Source: Candidatus Brevifilum fermentans
Lineage (GTDB): Bacteria > Chloroflexota > Anaerolineae > Anaerolineales > Villigracilaceae
NCBI GenBank assembly: GCA_945877125.1
Contig: CAMCQT010000010.1
Coordinates: forward strand, 1 to 64,000
Length of the DNA: 64,000 nt
Reading direction: 5' to 3'
Positions within the stretch are counted from its first letter, which is position 1. Each line of letters opens with the position of its first letter. The notes below the pieces were generated by a model. That model did not search any database. It was not told the DNA's origin and saw only the letters and a program-made list of their open reading frames with translations. Below, one piece after another: positions 19,195 through 27,533 of this stretch. The position numbers were made by a program, and so were the translations under genes.

Positions 19195-20106
19195 ATGCGT
19201 AAGTGGCTTTTGGCTTTTGTAATGGGGGCGTTGTTTATATTTCCATCTTTTGCGTTTGCACAGAATCAGGTCTCAATCGAATCTGTTAATGTAAGTTTGT
19301 GGCCTGAGTATGATAAAGCAGAAATGCTTGTGATCAACTATATTACACTTTCTGCAGATACTGAATTCCCTGTGCAATTGGATGTGCGCATTTCGGCAGA
19401 TTCGGCTTTGCATACGGTTGCAGTTGGTGAATCCAGCGAGGGCGTTACAGATCAGGGTGTTGATTACACAACGAAAAAGGATGGCGAGTGGCTTGTGGTT
19501 TCAATTAATGCAACAGGCCCATCCATCCAAGTTGAATATTATGATCCCAACTTGACGAAAAAAGACGATGGACTGCGTTCCTATTCTTATCGTTGGCTAA
19601 GTGATTATGATGTGACGGATTTTGTCGCTGTTTTTCAGCAGCCGTTTGATGCAACAGGGTTCAAGTCATCTTTGCCGTTGCAAGACGATGGCGTTCATCC
19701 TGATAATTTGCAATATTATTTTTCCGATGCCGGAACTGTCCCTGCGGGCAAGGCGTTTGCCTTTGACGTAAGTTATCAGAAGCCGACAGACACACTGAGC
19801 ATTTCGCGCCTTGATATTCAACCTGTGACTGTGGATGAAAACACACCCGGCCGCGTGTCGTTGATCAATTACCTGCCTTATATTATTGGTGGGTTCGGTG
19901 TGGTTTTGATCGTGGGCGGGCTTGTCTATTACCGTCAGTCTGGACGCGCCAGTTCGAAGAAATCTCGCCGCAGACATCCTGCGCACGCGGATGGTGAAGA
20001 AAGCGCAAGCGATGTGTATTGTGCCCAATGTGGTACGCGCGCCCGCAGCGGAGATCGTTTCTGCCGTACTTGTGGGTCACGCATCAGGCAATCTGATGAT
20101 TCGTAG
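19195..20106 (+). CDS. Secreted, membrane-anchored protein with a C-terminal zinc ribbon
   Basis: The 303-residue protein has an N-terminal signal peptide (about 1-23, ending FAFAQ), an extracytoplasmic beta-rich domain (about 24-220), one membrane helix (about 224-244, IIGGFGVVLIVGGLVYY) and a basic tail. The tail holds a four-Cys zinc ribbon, YCAQCGTRARSGDRFCRTCG (about 276-295). By the positive-inside rule the ribbon faces the cytoplasm. The outer domain is not recognised. The ribbon resembles the one in the FHA protein at 49757, but no functional link can be shown. A GGAGG ribosome-binding site precedes the ATG. Confidence 0.8.
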   Translation: MRKWLLAFVMGALFIFPSFAFAQNQVSIESVNVSLWPEYDKAEMLVINYITLSADTEFPVQLDVRISADSALHTVAVGESSEGVTDQGVDYTTKKDGEWLVVSINATGPSIQVEYYDPNLTKKDDGLRSYSYRWLSDYDVTDFVAVFQQPFDATGFKSSLPLQDDGVHPDNLQYYFSDAGTVPAGKAFAFDVSYQKPTDTLSISRLDIQPVTVDENTPGRVSLINYLPYIIGGFGVVLIVGGLVYYRQSGRASSKKSRRRHPAHADGEESASDVYCAQCGTRARSGDRFCRTCGSRIRQSDDS

Positions 20107-20141
20107 GGTGGGTTTGTAATCCGCCAATTTCCGCAAGAATC

Positions 20142-20183
20142 AAACGTCCCGCAGATTTTTCTTGAATCTGCGGGACGTTTCTG
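20142..20183 (+). terminator. Intrinsic terminator, possibly bidirectional
   Basis: AAACGTCCCGCAGATT pairs perfectly with its complement around a seven-base loop, with a T-rich tail. It lies between convergent genes and may serve both. Confidence 0.85.
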
Positions 20184-20188
20184 TTTAA

Positions 20189-21130
20189 TTATTTAGCTGA
20201 CCATCTGGCGTAAACCGCCTGCGAGAGCAACCGGTTGGCGCTTGTCTCGCGGGTGACCAGTTCGCCGCTGTCCATATTTCCATTATATTTTTTCATCATC
20301 TCATCCAGCGCCTGCGCCACGTGGATGGCAGATGCGCGCACTGCGTACAAGGTGGCAATTAGAAAAAGTGGATTTTCGCTCATGCATGCGCGGCAGATCT
20401 CAAATAAATTCGGAAGCGATTTGTAAACTTCCCAAACTTCGCCTTTGGGCCCACGTCCAAATTTGGGCGGGTCAAGGATGATGCCGTCGTATTTTGTGCC
20501 GCGCTTTTCCTCGCGCTGCATGTATTTGATCGCATCTTCCACGATCCAGCGGATGGGCTTTTCGTTCAAGCCGGATAGTATCTGATTCTCACGCGCCCAC
20601 CCGACAGACTTTTTGGATGCGTCTACATGAGTCACTTGTGCGCCTGCCGCCGCCGCCGCAAGCGACGCCAGACCTGTGTAGCCAAATAGGTTGAGAACTC
20701 TCACGGGGCGATTCGCTTTTTGGATGAGACCCGCCATAAAGTCCCAGTGAGATGCGACTTCGGGAAAGACTCCCAGGTGGCGGCCGGGCGTCGTCATCAC
20801 TTCAAATTTTAATTCCCTCACCCCTTGCCCCTCTCCCTTAGGGAGAGGGGTTGGGGTGAGGGTGAGCGGATAACTCATCTCCCATTTATTAGGTAATTTC
20901 TTTTTCTCCATCCAATGCCCGCCGCTTTCTTCGGCTGTGGGTTGAAAGACGGCATGGGCGGCGTCCCAATCTTTTTGGGGCAGGGCACGGCTCCACATGG
21001 CTTGTGATTCGGGTCGCGCGAAAATGTATTTTCCAAAGCGTTCAAGTTTTAGTCCATCGCCTGAATCGATCAATTCATAATCTTTCCAGTTTTTGGTTTC
21101 AAGCAGGGTGTAAGTGGGGGAGTTTTGCAT
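20189..21130 (-). CDS. Class I SAM-dependent rRNA methyltransferase, RlmI-like, without PUA domain
   Basis: The 313-residue protein matches the C-terminal catalytic part of 23S rRNA cytosine methyltransferases. SAM motif I is VLNLFGYTGLASLAAA (about 143-158), acidic motif VDAS follows, and motif IV is IILDPPKFGRG (about 212-222). The usual N-terminal PUA domain of RlmI is absent. A 16-residue stretch near residues 90-106 (LTLTPTPLPKGEGQGVRE region) is encoded by a GC-rich palindrome (20815-20862) that looks inserted in frame. The real RNA target is not known. It is the only minus-strand gene between 2 and 39 kb and converges with the zinc-ribbon gene. Confidence 0.88.
   Translation of the reverse strand: MQNSPTYTLLETKNWKDYELIDSGDGLKLERFGKYIFARPESQAMWSRALPQKDWDAAHAVFQPTAEESGGHWMEKKKLPNKWEMSYPLTLTPTPLPKGEGQGVRELKFEVMTTPGRHLGVFPEVASHWDFMAGLIQKANRPVRVLNLFGYTGLASLAAAAAGAQVTHVDASKKSVGWARENQILSGLNEKPIRWIVEDAIKYMQREEKRGTKYDGIILDPPKFGRGPKGEVWEVYKSLPNLFEICRACMSENPLFLIATLYAVRASAIHVAQALDEMMKKYNGNMDSGELVTRETSANRLLSQAVYARWSAK
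20815..20862. repeat. GC-rich palindrome translated inside the methyltransferase gene
   Basis: The arms CCCTCACCCC and GGGGTGAGGG enclose a further stem of CCCCTCTCCCT and AGGGAGAGGGG. It is 48 bases long (16 codons) and read through in frame. A shorter relative lies inside the amidohydrolase gene (59548-59583). Confidence 0.85.
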
Positions 21131-21212
21131 TGTGTTTTGTATTTTTCCTTCATCTTCTTTGTTTTGAATACGGTAGTACTTAAGATGGTAATGAAGTGAC
21201 CACGGTTTTTAC

Positions 21213-21240
21213 TTGATTTTTGTTCATAAACCTGTATAAT
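21213..21240 (+). promoter_or_regulatory. Promoter of the dcw cluster
   Basis: TTGATT (21213-21218) and TATAAT (21235-21240) are spaced 16 bases. The MraZ-box-like repeats begin one base after the -10. Confidence 0.75.
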
Positions 21241-21241
21241 G

Positions 21242-21266
21242 TGGTAAGAAGTGGTAGAAAATGGTA
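21242..21266 (+). promoter_or_regulatory. MraZ operator (three TGGTA repeats)
   Basis: TGGTA occurs at 21242, 21252 and 21262, exactly ten bases apart. MraZ in other bacteria binds arrays of short G-rich repeats in front of its own gene, so autoregulation is inferred. The site overlaps the expected transcription start. Confidence 0.75.
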
Positions 21267-21295
21267 GACGAGCGCCGGTGCATCCGGCGTTCGTC
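21267..21295 (+). other. Stable hairpin in the mraZ leader
   Basis: GACGAGCGCCGG pairs with CCGGCGTTCGTC (one mismatch or G-T pair) around TGCAT. No T tract follows, so it is not a terminator. It ends 24 bases before the mraZ ATG and could affect mRNA stability. Confidence 0.7.
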
Positions 21296-21319
21296 GCATT
21301 AAAAGGATAAGTAGCACAA

Positions 21320-21778
21320 ATGTTCTTAGGTCAATTCCAACACAATCTCGATGATAAGGGCCGCCTGATGATTCCGGCGCGCTTTCGTGATCTGTTGGAA
21401 GGTGGCGCTTTCATCACACAAGGCTTTGATAAATGCCTGATGGTGATGACAGAATCTTATTTCCAACAGGTTTACGATCGCATTGAAGCAATGAACCTCA
21501 CTGACCCAACCGCGCGTCTTTTGCGCCGCTTGATTTTATCAAATGCCTATCCCGTTGAAGTGGATAAAGTTGGACGCATCGTTGTTCCGCAAAATCTGCG
21601 CACTTTCCTCGGTATCGAAAACGGCGAGTTGATTGTGGCAGGTCAAGGCGAATACTTTGAAGTATGGACGCCTGCCCTGTGGAGCGAACAAATGGCTCAA
21701 TTGCAGGATACAGAAGCCAACATTCAACGCTTCTCGGCGCTTGATCTTTCCAAACCAGTCAACCAGCTAATTAGCTGA
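21320..21778 (+). CDS. mraZ: Transcriptional regulator MraZ
   Basis: The 152-residue protein has two AbrB-like SpoVT/MraZ domains, each with the DxKGR-type signature (LDDKGRLMIPARFR at about 10-23 and VDKVGRIVVPQNLR at about 80-93). MraZ forms a ring that binds repeats in front of the division and cell wall cluster and represses it. Here it is the first gene of that cluster, with matching repeats at 21242-21266. AAAGGA lies upstream of the ATG. It is followed after 14 bases by rsmH, as in most bacteria. Confidence 0.97.
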   Translation: MFLGQFQHNLDDKGRLMIPARFRDLLEGGAFITQGFDKCLMVMTESYFQQVYDRIEAMNLTDPTARLLRRLILSNAYPVEVDKVGRIVVPQNLRTFLGIENGELIVAGQGEYFEVWTPALWSEQMAQLQDTEANIQRFSALDLSKPVNQLIS

Positions 21779-21792
21779 GCAGTCAACTAGTT

Positions 21793-22707
21793 ATGCAACA
21801 CATACCTGTACTTTACAAAGAGATTATACACGCACTGCAACCTCAACGCGGTGGTCGTTATGTAGATGGCACTCTGGGCGCGGGCGGTCACGCTCGCGGG
21901 ATCTTGGAGGCTTGCTCGCCAGATGGGCAATTGTTGGGTCTGGATGTTGACCCGCAAGCGCTGGCGCTTTCTCGTGAGACCTTGGCTCCTTACGAAGAGC
22001 GCGCACATCTCGTGCAAGCCTCCTACATCACCCTCACAAAACAACTTGCCGCATTGCACTGGGATGCAGTCGACGGCATTGTGCTTGACCTTGGTGCGTC
22101 GTCCATGCAGTTTGACAACGCCGAGCGCGGATTTTCGTTCATGCAGGATGGCCCGCTGGATATGCGTTTTGGTCCACAGGCGTTTCAAAGCGCAGAGGAC
22201 ATTGTCAATACCTTTGATCAAAAAGACCTCGCTGATTTGATCTTCCGCTACGGCGAAGACCGCGACTCAAGAAAGATCGCGCGCGCCATTGTGATGAGTA
22301 GACCGCTTCGCACTACCCGTGAGCTGGTTGCCGCCATTGAGAGTGCATCTCCCCGACGAGGCGACCGCGTTCACCCTGCTACGCAGACTTTTCAGGCATT
22401 ACGCATCGCCGTCAACGAGGAACTCTCATCAGTGGAGAGTGTGCTTCCGCAGGCAGTATCCAGCCTAAAGCCAGGTGGAAGATGCGCGGTAATTTCGTTC
22501 CACTCGCTGGAAGACCGCATCGTCAAGGAATTCTTCCGCGAACAAAGCAAGGATATTTTTAATCCGCCTTACGAAAGAATTTATGAAGAAGAACGTAAGG
22601 CTCTTGTAAAACTAATCACAAAAAAGCCGATTGTGGCGTCTGATGAAGAAATAAAAGATAACCCGCGAGCGCGCAGTGCAAAACTTAGAGTTGTAGAAAA
22701 AATCTAA
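21793..22707 (+). CDS. rsmH: 16S rRNA (cytosine1402-N4)-methyltransferase RsmH
   Basis: The 304-residue S-adenosylmethionine-dependent enzyme methylates C1402 at the ribosomal decoding site. The opening HIPVLYKEIIHALQPQRGG, the SAM motif DGTLGAGGHARGILE (about 25-39), VLDLGASSMQFDNAERGFSF (about 97-116) and GGRCAVISFHSLEDRIVKEF (about 231-250) are all typical of MraW/RsmH. It sits second in the dcw cluster. The ribosome-binding site is weak. Directly after it lies a 100-base palindromic element. Confidence 0.97.
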   Translation: MQHIPVLYKEIIHALQPQRGGRYVDGTLGAGGHARGILEACSPDGQLLGLDVDPQALALSRETLAPYEERAHLVQASYITLTKQLAALHWDAVDGIVLDLGASSMQFDNAERGFSFMQDGPLDMRFGPQAFQSAEDIVNTFDQKDLADLIFRYGEDRDSRKIARAIVMSRPLRTTRELVAAIESASPRRGDRVHPATQTFQALRIAVNEELSSVESVLPQAVSSLKPGGRCAVISFHSLEDRIVKEFFREQSKDIFNPPYERIYEEERKALVKLITKKPIVASDEEIKDNPRARSAKLRVVEKI

Positions 22708-22713
22708 AAAGTA

Positions 22714-22815
22714 ATGTCGTTGCGAGGAGGGTACTTGCCCTTTCCGACGAAGCAATCTCCTCATTGTGCTGGAGATTGCTTCGGGCAAAAAGCAAGAGCG
22801 CCCTCGCAATGACAT
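22714..22815. repeat. Palindromic element between rsmH and ftsL
   Basis: The ends ATGTCGTTGCGAGG and CCTCGCAATGACAT are complementary apart from one mismatch, and an inner stem pairs AGCAATCTCC with GGAGATTGCT around TCATTGTGCT. The whole 102 bases fold into one long hairpin. Sequences of the CATTGCGAGG and AAGCAATCTCC kind are familiar as dispersed repeats in environmental bacteria. It separates rsmH from ftsL and has no coding capacity. Confidence 0.85.
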
Positions 22816-22832
22816 GCTAAGCAGAAAAAACT

Positions 22833-23303
22833 ATGAACATACAAAACGTAAACCACCTAATGCACGCTTATAAAATTGCTCCCTGGCGGGTTCAACGCCA
22901 GTGGATCGGTAACGTGTTGCTTGCGGTGGTTGCGCTTGCAATGGTCGCCACACTTTATTTGGATGTAACTTCGCAAGCCGCCATTGCCGGGCGTGAGATT
23001 CAAGACCTGACGGCTTCGATCTCTGCCAGCCAGCAGGTGAGCGCAGACTTGCAAACTCAACTCGCTTCGTTAACTTCTGCGCGTGTGATGGAACAACGCG
23101 CTCACGATCTTGGCTTCCGCCCGATGGAAAACGGGGAAGCGGAATATCTTGTTGTGCCCGGCTACTCTGTGCTCGAACCCGATATTCTATCTTCTGCGCC
23201 TCTTTTACAATTAAGCGCGCTGACCATTCCGCCCGAATATAATGAATCCTTGTTGGATTGGATGGATAAAAAGATCGTGAACTCTGCGCGAGGAGCTCAA
23301 TGA
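22833..23303 (+). CDS. ftsL: FtsL-like division protein
   Basis: The 156-residue bitopic membrane protein has a short basic N-terminus, one helix (about 27-46, VLLAVVALAMVATLYLDV) and an extracytoplasmic coiled coil (about 50-90) with a conserved-type LGFRPM segment after it. FtsL/FtsB pair in the divisome and activate FtsW-FtsI. Sequence conservation in this family is low, so the name rests on topology and position between rsmH and ftsI. The C-terminus (about 100-156) is longer than in most FtsL. The stop overlaps the ftsI start (ATGA). Confidence 0.8.
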   Translation: MNIQNVNHLMHAYKIAPWRVQRQWIGNVLLAVVALAMVATLYLDVTSQAAIAGREIQDLTASISASQQVSADLQTQLASLTSARVMEQRAHDLGFRPMENGEAEYLVVPGYSVLEPDILSSAPLLQLSALTIPPEYNESLLDWMDKKIVNSARGAQ

Positions 23304-25048
23304 GACAGCAATATGCGCGTCGTACACAGGTATTGACCAGTGCCATGGCGCTCATTGCGCTTGCCATCATTGTGCAGATGACGCGCATTCAGAACAGCCC
23401 CGAAGCTGCCATCTTCCGCCAGCAGGCTTCGAATTACGCCTACGAACTGCGGACGTTCTATCCTGACCGCGGTGAGATTTACGACCGAAATGGTCACCTG
23501 CTCGCAGGCAATAAATCCGTTTACGAAATCGGCGTGGATTTGAACATTGTGAAAGACCCGAATGCCATTGCCGCCGCTGTCAGCGTGGAACTTGGGAAAG
23601 ATTATTCGCAGGTGTTGGATTCCATCCAAAATCCGCCTGAGGGCGTCTCCTATATTGTGTTGTCAGATTTTGTTGACGTACAGCACGCAGTCAGGCTTCA
23701 GGAATTGAAGAAGACATTGGAAAAGCAGGCCGCGGAAGGTGTGCGCGGCGGGCTGTTCGGCTTGGAGTTTAAATCCCATCCGCAGCGCAGTTATCCTGAA
23801 AATTCACTGGCTTCAAATATTATTGGTTTTGTCAGCCGCGAGGGGCGCGGTTACTTTGGTATTGAAGAAAAATACGATACTTTGCTGGCGGGTAATCCCG
23901 TGCAGACGCTTGTTCCCACAGACCCGAACAAGGCTTTCGAAATTCCGCGTGTGCTGAATGGAACCACGCTTGTTCTCACGGTCAACCGTGATCTGCAATC
24001 TTCTGCTGAACAAATCCTGGATGAAGCCCTCACCACCTACGGCGCGGATAATGGCACGATCGTCATCATGGATCCGCGTAACGGTGAGTTGCTTGCCATG
24101 GCCGTCACGCCGCGCATGGACTTGAATGAATTTTGGAACTACGGCACGATCTACCATAATGCCACTGAATTTAATCCAGCTATCTCTATGCCCTACGAAC
24201 CCGGCTCTGTGACCAAAATTCTCACCATGGCCGCCGCGTTGGATAGCGGAACGGTTACACCTGACACAACTTATCTGGATACTGGTTCCATCCTTGTGGG
24301 TGGCGCAAACATCCAAAACTGGGATCAGGCGCCGTGGGGCATTCAGGATATGACCGGTTGTTTACAGCACTCGCTCAACGTGTGTATGGCTACTTTGTCC
24401 ACGAAAATGGGCGCTGGCACTTTTTATAGTTACATGGATAACTTTGGACTGGGACATCTCACAGGCGTGGATATGGCCGGGGAAGCAGCAGGCAGGCTCA
24501 AGCTGCCGGGTGATGCGGATTGGTATCCTGTTGACCTCGGCACCAATGCCTTCGGTCAGGGTGTATCCGCGACCCCGATTCAGATTATGATGGCCGCATC
24601 ATCCATTGCAAACCACGGACGCACCGTTACGCCGCACGCGCTTTATGCAATGGTGCGCGACGGACGCCAATACGATGTGCCCGCGCAGTTCGCCGGTTCG
24701 CCCGTCACTCAGCAAACCGCCGACATGCTTTCGGGTATGCTCGCCGTCTCGCTCGAATCTGAAGGCTCGCTCGCGCTGGTTCCCGGCTATCGCATTGCAG
24801 GCAAAACAGGCACCGCGCAAATTCCTGTGGACGGGTTTTACGACAGCACGCAAACCAACGCCTCCTTCATCGGCTGGGGACCCGTTGACGACCCGCAGTT
24901 TATGATCTATGTTTGGCTTGAACGACCTTCCGCATCCATTTGGGGTTCTGAAACCGCCGCCCCTGTTTTTGGTCAAATGGCAGAAAAGACCATCATCCTT
25001 TTGGATATTCCGCCCGATAATATTCGACAACAACTTGTAGCAAAATAA
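23300..25048 (+). CDS. ftsI: Penicillin-binding protein, FtsI/PBP2-type transpeptidase
   Basis: The 582-residue class B PBP cross-links septal peptidoglycan. One N-terminal helix (about 12-31), the dimerisation domain (FYPDRGEIYDRNGHLLA at about 51-67) and the transpeptidase domain follow. The catalytic S303-V-T-K306, the SLN triad (HSLNVCM, about 356) and K502-T-G are all present. No PASTA repeats are present. It overlaps ftsL by four bases and is followed after one base by murF; murE, which normally lies between them, is missing. Confidence 0.96.
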   Translation: MRQQYARRTQVLTSAMALIALAIIVQMTRIQNSPEAAIFRQQASNYAYELRTFYPDRGEIYDRNGHLLAGNKSVYEIGVDLNIVKDPNAIAAAVSVELGKDYSQVLDSIQNPPEGVSYIVLSDFVDVQHAVRLQELKKTLEKQAAEGVRGGLFGLEFKSHPQRSYPENSLASNIIGFVSREGRGYFGIEEKYDTLLAGNPVQTLVPTDPNKAFEIPRVLNGTTLVLTVNRDLQSSAEQILDEALTTYGADNGTIVIMDPRNGELLAMAVTPRMDLNEFWNYGTIYHNATEFNPAISMPYEPGSVTKILTMAAALDSGTVTPDTTYLDTGSILVGGANIQNWDQAPWGIQDMTGCLQHSLNVCMATLSTKMGAGTFYSYMDNFGLGHLTGVDMAGEAAGRLKLPGDADWYPVDLGTNAFGQGVSATPIQIMMAASSIANHGRTVTPHALYAMVRDGRQYDVPAQFAGSPVTQQTADMLSGMLAVSLESEGSLALVPGYRIAGKTGTAQIPVDGFYDSTQTNASFIGWGPVDDPQFMIYVWLERPSASIWGSETAAPVFGQMAEKTIILLDIPPDNIRQQLVAK

Positions 25049-25049
25049 C

Positions 25050-26471
25050 ATGCTCACATTAGCAGACGCCCTTGAAGCCATCACCTCGGTTCGCTTTGCG
25101 AACGCCGCCGCAGTCATCACCGAAGCGGCGATAGACTCGCGTCAGGTGATTCCCGACTCGCTCTTCGTGGCAATTCCCGGCGAAAACGTGGACGGACATG
25201 ACTTCATTGCGGATGCTTTCAAGAGGGGGGCGTCTTTTGCTTTAACTCAGATGGAAATGCCCGCGCCCTTCCGCACCCTCGACCTGCGTGCCGCGCAAAG
25301 CTTATCGGCAGAATCTACCCTTGACCTTTCTGCTCCCCTCTGCTTGCGTGTGGATAATACGGTTGCCGCATTGCAACAGATCGCGCGTTTCTGGCGCCGC
25401 AAATTGAATTTGCGCGTGATCGGCATAACGGGCAGCGTGGGCAAATCAACGACAAAAGAAATGATTGCCGAAGTGCTTGGCACACGCTATCGCACATTGC
25501 GCAGCCCCGGCAACTTGAACAATGAAATTGGCTTGCCGCTCACCATCTTGCGGCTTACCCCTGACCACGAGCGCGCCGTTTTGGAAATGGGATTTTACGT
25601 CCCCGGCGAAATTCAATTCCTGTGCGATATTGCCCAGCCTGCCATTGGTGTGGTGACCAATATTGGCACAGTCCATGCCGAACGCGCCGGTTCACAGGAA
25701 GCCATTGCCCGCGGCAAAAGTGAACTGATTCAGTCTCTGCCGTCTGACGGCGTTGCCATTTTGAATTTTGACGATCCCTGGGTTCGTCGCATGGAAGAGA
25801 AATCCAAGGCGCGCGTTTTTTTCTACGGGCTTTCACACGAAGCCGACCTGTGGGCCGACCAGATCGAAGGACTCGGACTTGACGGTATTCGCTTCCGCCT
25901 GCACTACAAAGGCGAAACGATTCATTCGCATGTGCCTATGATCGGGCGGCACTCGGTACACACTGCTTTGCGTGCCGCCGCAGTTGCCCTCAACGACGGC
26001 TTGACCTGGCAGGAAATTTTTGAAGGTCTCTCACGCGGACACACCCAATTACGTCTCGTCGCCGTCCGCAGTAAAACAGGCGCGTTGATTTTGGACGACA
26101 CTTATAACGCCTCACCCGAATCCATGCTGGCTGCGCTCAATCTGCTTGACGAAATGGACGGACGCAAGATCGCTGTTTTGGGTGACATGCTTGAGTTGGG
26201 TCAATACGAAAAACAAGGACACGAGATCGTCGGGCTGCGTGCCGCACAAGTTGCAAAGACCCTGCTCACGCTGGGACCGCGCGCGCACATGTTTGCAGAT
26301 GCCGCCCGCCGCGCGGGTATGAAATCTTCGCATATTTTGGAGTTCGAACAGCCTGAGCCGATCATCGACTGGCTGAATAAAAACCTGACATCAAGCGATG
26401 CCGTGTTGATCAAAGGCTCGCATGGGCTACGCATGGACCGCATCACCGCCGCGCTGGAGATTCAATCGTGA
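25050..26471 (+). CDS. murF: UDP-N-acetylmuramoyl-tripeptide--D-Ala-D-Ala ligase MurF
   Basis: The 473-residue ATP-dependent ligase adds D-Ala-D-Ala to the UDP-MurNAc-tripeptide. The N-terminal substrate domain (DSRQVIPDSLFVAIPG), the P-loop GITGSVGKSTTKEMI (about 130-144), the MurF-typical PGNLNNEIGLPLTILRL and VLEMGFYVPGEI, and the LDDTYNASPESM motif in the C-terminal part are all clear. These motifs identify MurF rather than MurE. It ends with a GTG overlap into mraY. It starts one base after ftsI, in the slot where murE would be expected. Confidence 0.96.
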   Translation: MLTLADALEAITSVRFANAAAVITEAAIDSRQVIPDSLFVAIPGENVDGHDFIADAFKRGASFALTQMEMPAPFRTLDLRAAQSLSAESTLDLSAPLCLRVDNTVAALQQIARFWRRKLNLRVIGITGSVGKSTTKEMIAEVLGTRYRTLRSPGNLNNEIGLPLTILRLTPDHERAVLEMGFYVPGEIQFLCDIAQPAIGVVTNIGTVHAERAGSQEAIARGKSELIQSLPSDGVAILNFDDPWVRRMEEKSKARVFFYGLSHEADLWADQIEGLGLDGIRFRLHYKGETIHSHVPMIGRHSVHTALRAAAVALNDGLTWQEIFEGLSRGHTQLRLVAVRSKTGALILDDTYNASPESMLAALNLLDEMDGRKIAVLGDMLELGQYEKQGHEIVGLRAAQVAKTLLTLGPRAHMFADAARRAGMKSSHILEFEQPEPIIDWLNKNLTSSDAVLIKGSHGLRMDRITAALEIQS

Positions 26472-27466
26472 GACAAATTGCCCTTTCACTCAGCCTTTCG
26501 GGTCTCACCTTTTTGATGACCGTAATTTGGGGCGGACCTCTGCTGCGGATTTTGCGTTATTACAAAATTGGCAAGATCATCCGCGTTGAAGAACCCGGTC
26601 ATCATGGCGTGAAGATGGGTACGCCCACCATGGGCGGCGTGATGTTCATTTTGCCGGTGTTATTGTTTAGTGGATTGCTCAATGCCGTGGCGTTGATCGG
26701 CGTCACCTCCAGCGGAGTGGGGCGCTCGGTGCTTGTGCCAATGGCCGTTATGCTGGGCTATGCCATTCTCGGCGCTTTGGATGACTGGGAAGGAATCCAC
26801 GGAAAACGCAAAGGCGACGGTATGCGCGCCCGCACGAAGTTTTTATTTCAGGTGATTCTTGCGCTGGTGACGGCTTACGTTTTGAAATACAAAATGGATG
26901 TGCCAGACCTTTATTTCCCTGGTCTGTTTTTTGAAATTGAACTGGGCTGGCTGTACGTGCCGATTGCGGCTTTCATCATCGTTGCCGAATCCAATGCGAT
27001 CAACTTCACAGATGGGTTGGATGGGCTGGCAGGCTTGATCGCCGCCACAGCCATCGCCGCTTTTGGCGGCATTGCCCTGGTTCAGGAACAGATTTACCTT
27101 GCGCGCTTTTGTTTTATTCTGTTTGGCGCGCTCTTTGGCTTTTTGTGGTTTAACGTGCATCCCGCAGAATTATTCATGGGTGACACGGGTTCGCTTTCGC
27201 TTGGCGCAGTACTGGCAGTTGTTGCCTTGCTGACCGGTCAGTGGCCGATGCTGTTGGTGATCGGCATTATTCCGCTCAGTGAAATGTTGAGCGTGGTGAT
27301 TCAGATCGGCTATTTCAAGCTGACGAAAGGCAAGCGCTTTTTCAAAATGGCGCCGATCCATTTGCACTTTGAATTACTCGGCTGGAGCGAAACACAGGTC
27401 GTCCAACGTTTCTGGCTGATCGGGCTGATGGCAGCGTTGATCGGAATAGGATTGTCGCAAGTTTAG
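26468..27466 (+). CDS. mraY: Phospho-N-acetylmuramoyl-pentapeptide-transferase MraY
   Basis: The 332-residue integral membrane enzyme transfers phospho-MurNAc-pentapeptide to undecaprenyl phosphate, forming lipid I. About ten helices are predicted. Conserved motifs include KMGTPTMGGVMF (about 54-65), the Asp pair LDDWEG (about 107), the NFTDGLDGLAG catalytic loop (about 178-188) and FKMAPIHLHFELLGWSE near the end. The start is GTG overlapping the murF stop by four bases. The TAG stop falls at the edge of a heptanucleotide array (27464-27530). Confidence 0.97.
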   Translation: MRQIALSLSLSGLTFLMTVIWGGPLLRILRYYKIGKIIRVEEPGHHGVKMGTPTMGGVMFILPVLLFSGLLNAVALIGVTSSGVGRSVLVPMAVMLGYAILGALDDWEGIHGKRKGDGMRARTKFLFQVILALVTAYVLKYKMDVPDLYFPGLFFEIELGWLYVPIAAFIIVAESNAINFTDGLDGLAGLIAATAIAAFGGIALVQEQIYLARFCFILFGALFGFLWFNVHPAELFMGDTGSLSLGAVLAVVALLTGQWPMLLVIGIIPLSEMLSVVIQIGYFKLTKGKRFFKMAPIHLHFELLGWSETQVVQRFWLIGLMAALIGIGLSQV

Positions 27467-27530
27467 GAAATAGGTAATTAGGTGAATAGGGAATAGGTTT
27501 CCCAACCTGTAACCTTTCAACCTTCAAACA
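27464..27530 (+). repeat. Heptanucleotide arrays between mraY and murD
   Basis: Units TAGGAAA, TAGGTAA, TAGGGAA and TAGGTTT run into AACCTGT and AACCTTC types. The first unit contains the mraY stop. The array reaches to four bases before the murD ATG, which has no Shine-Dalgarno motif. Confidence 0.75.
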
Positions 27531-27533
27531 ATT

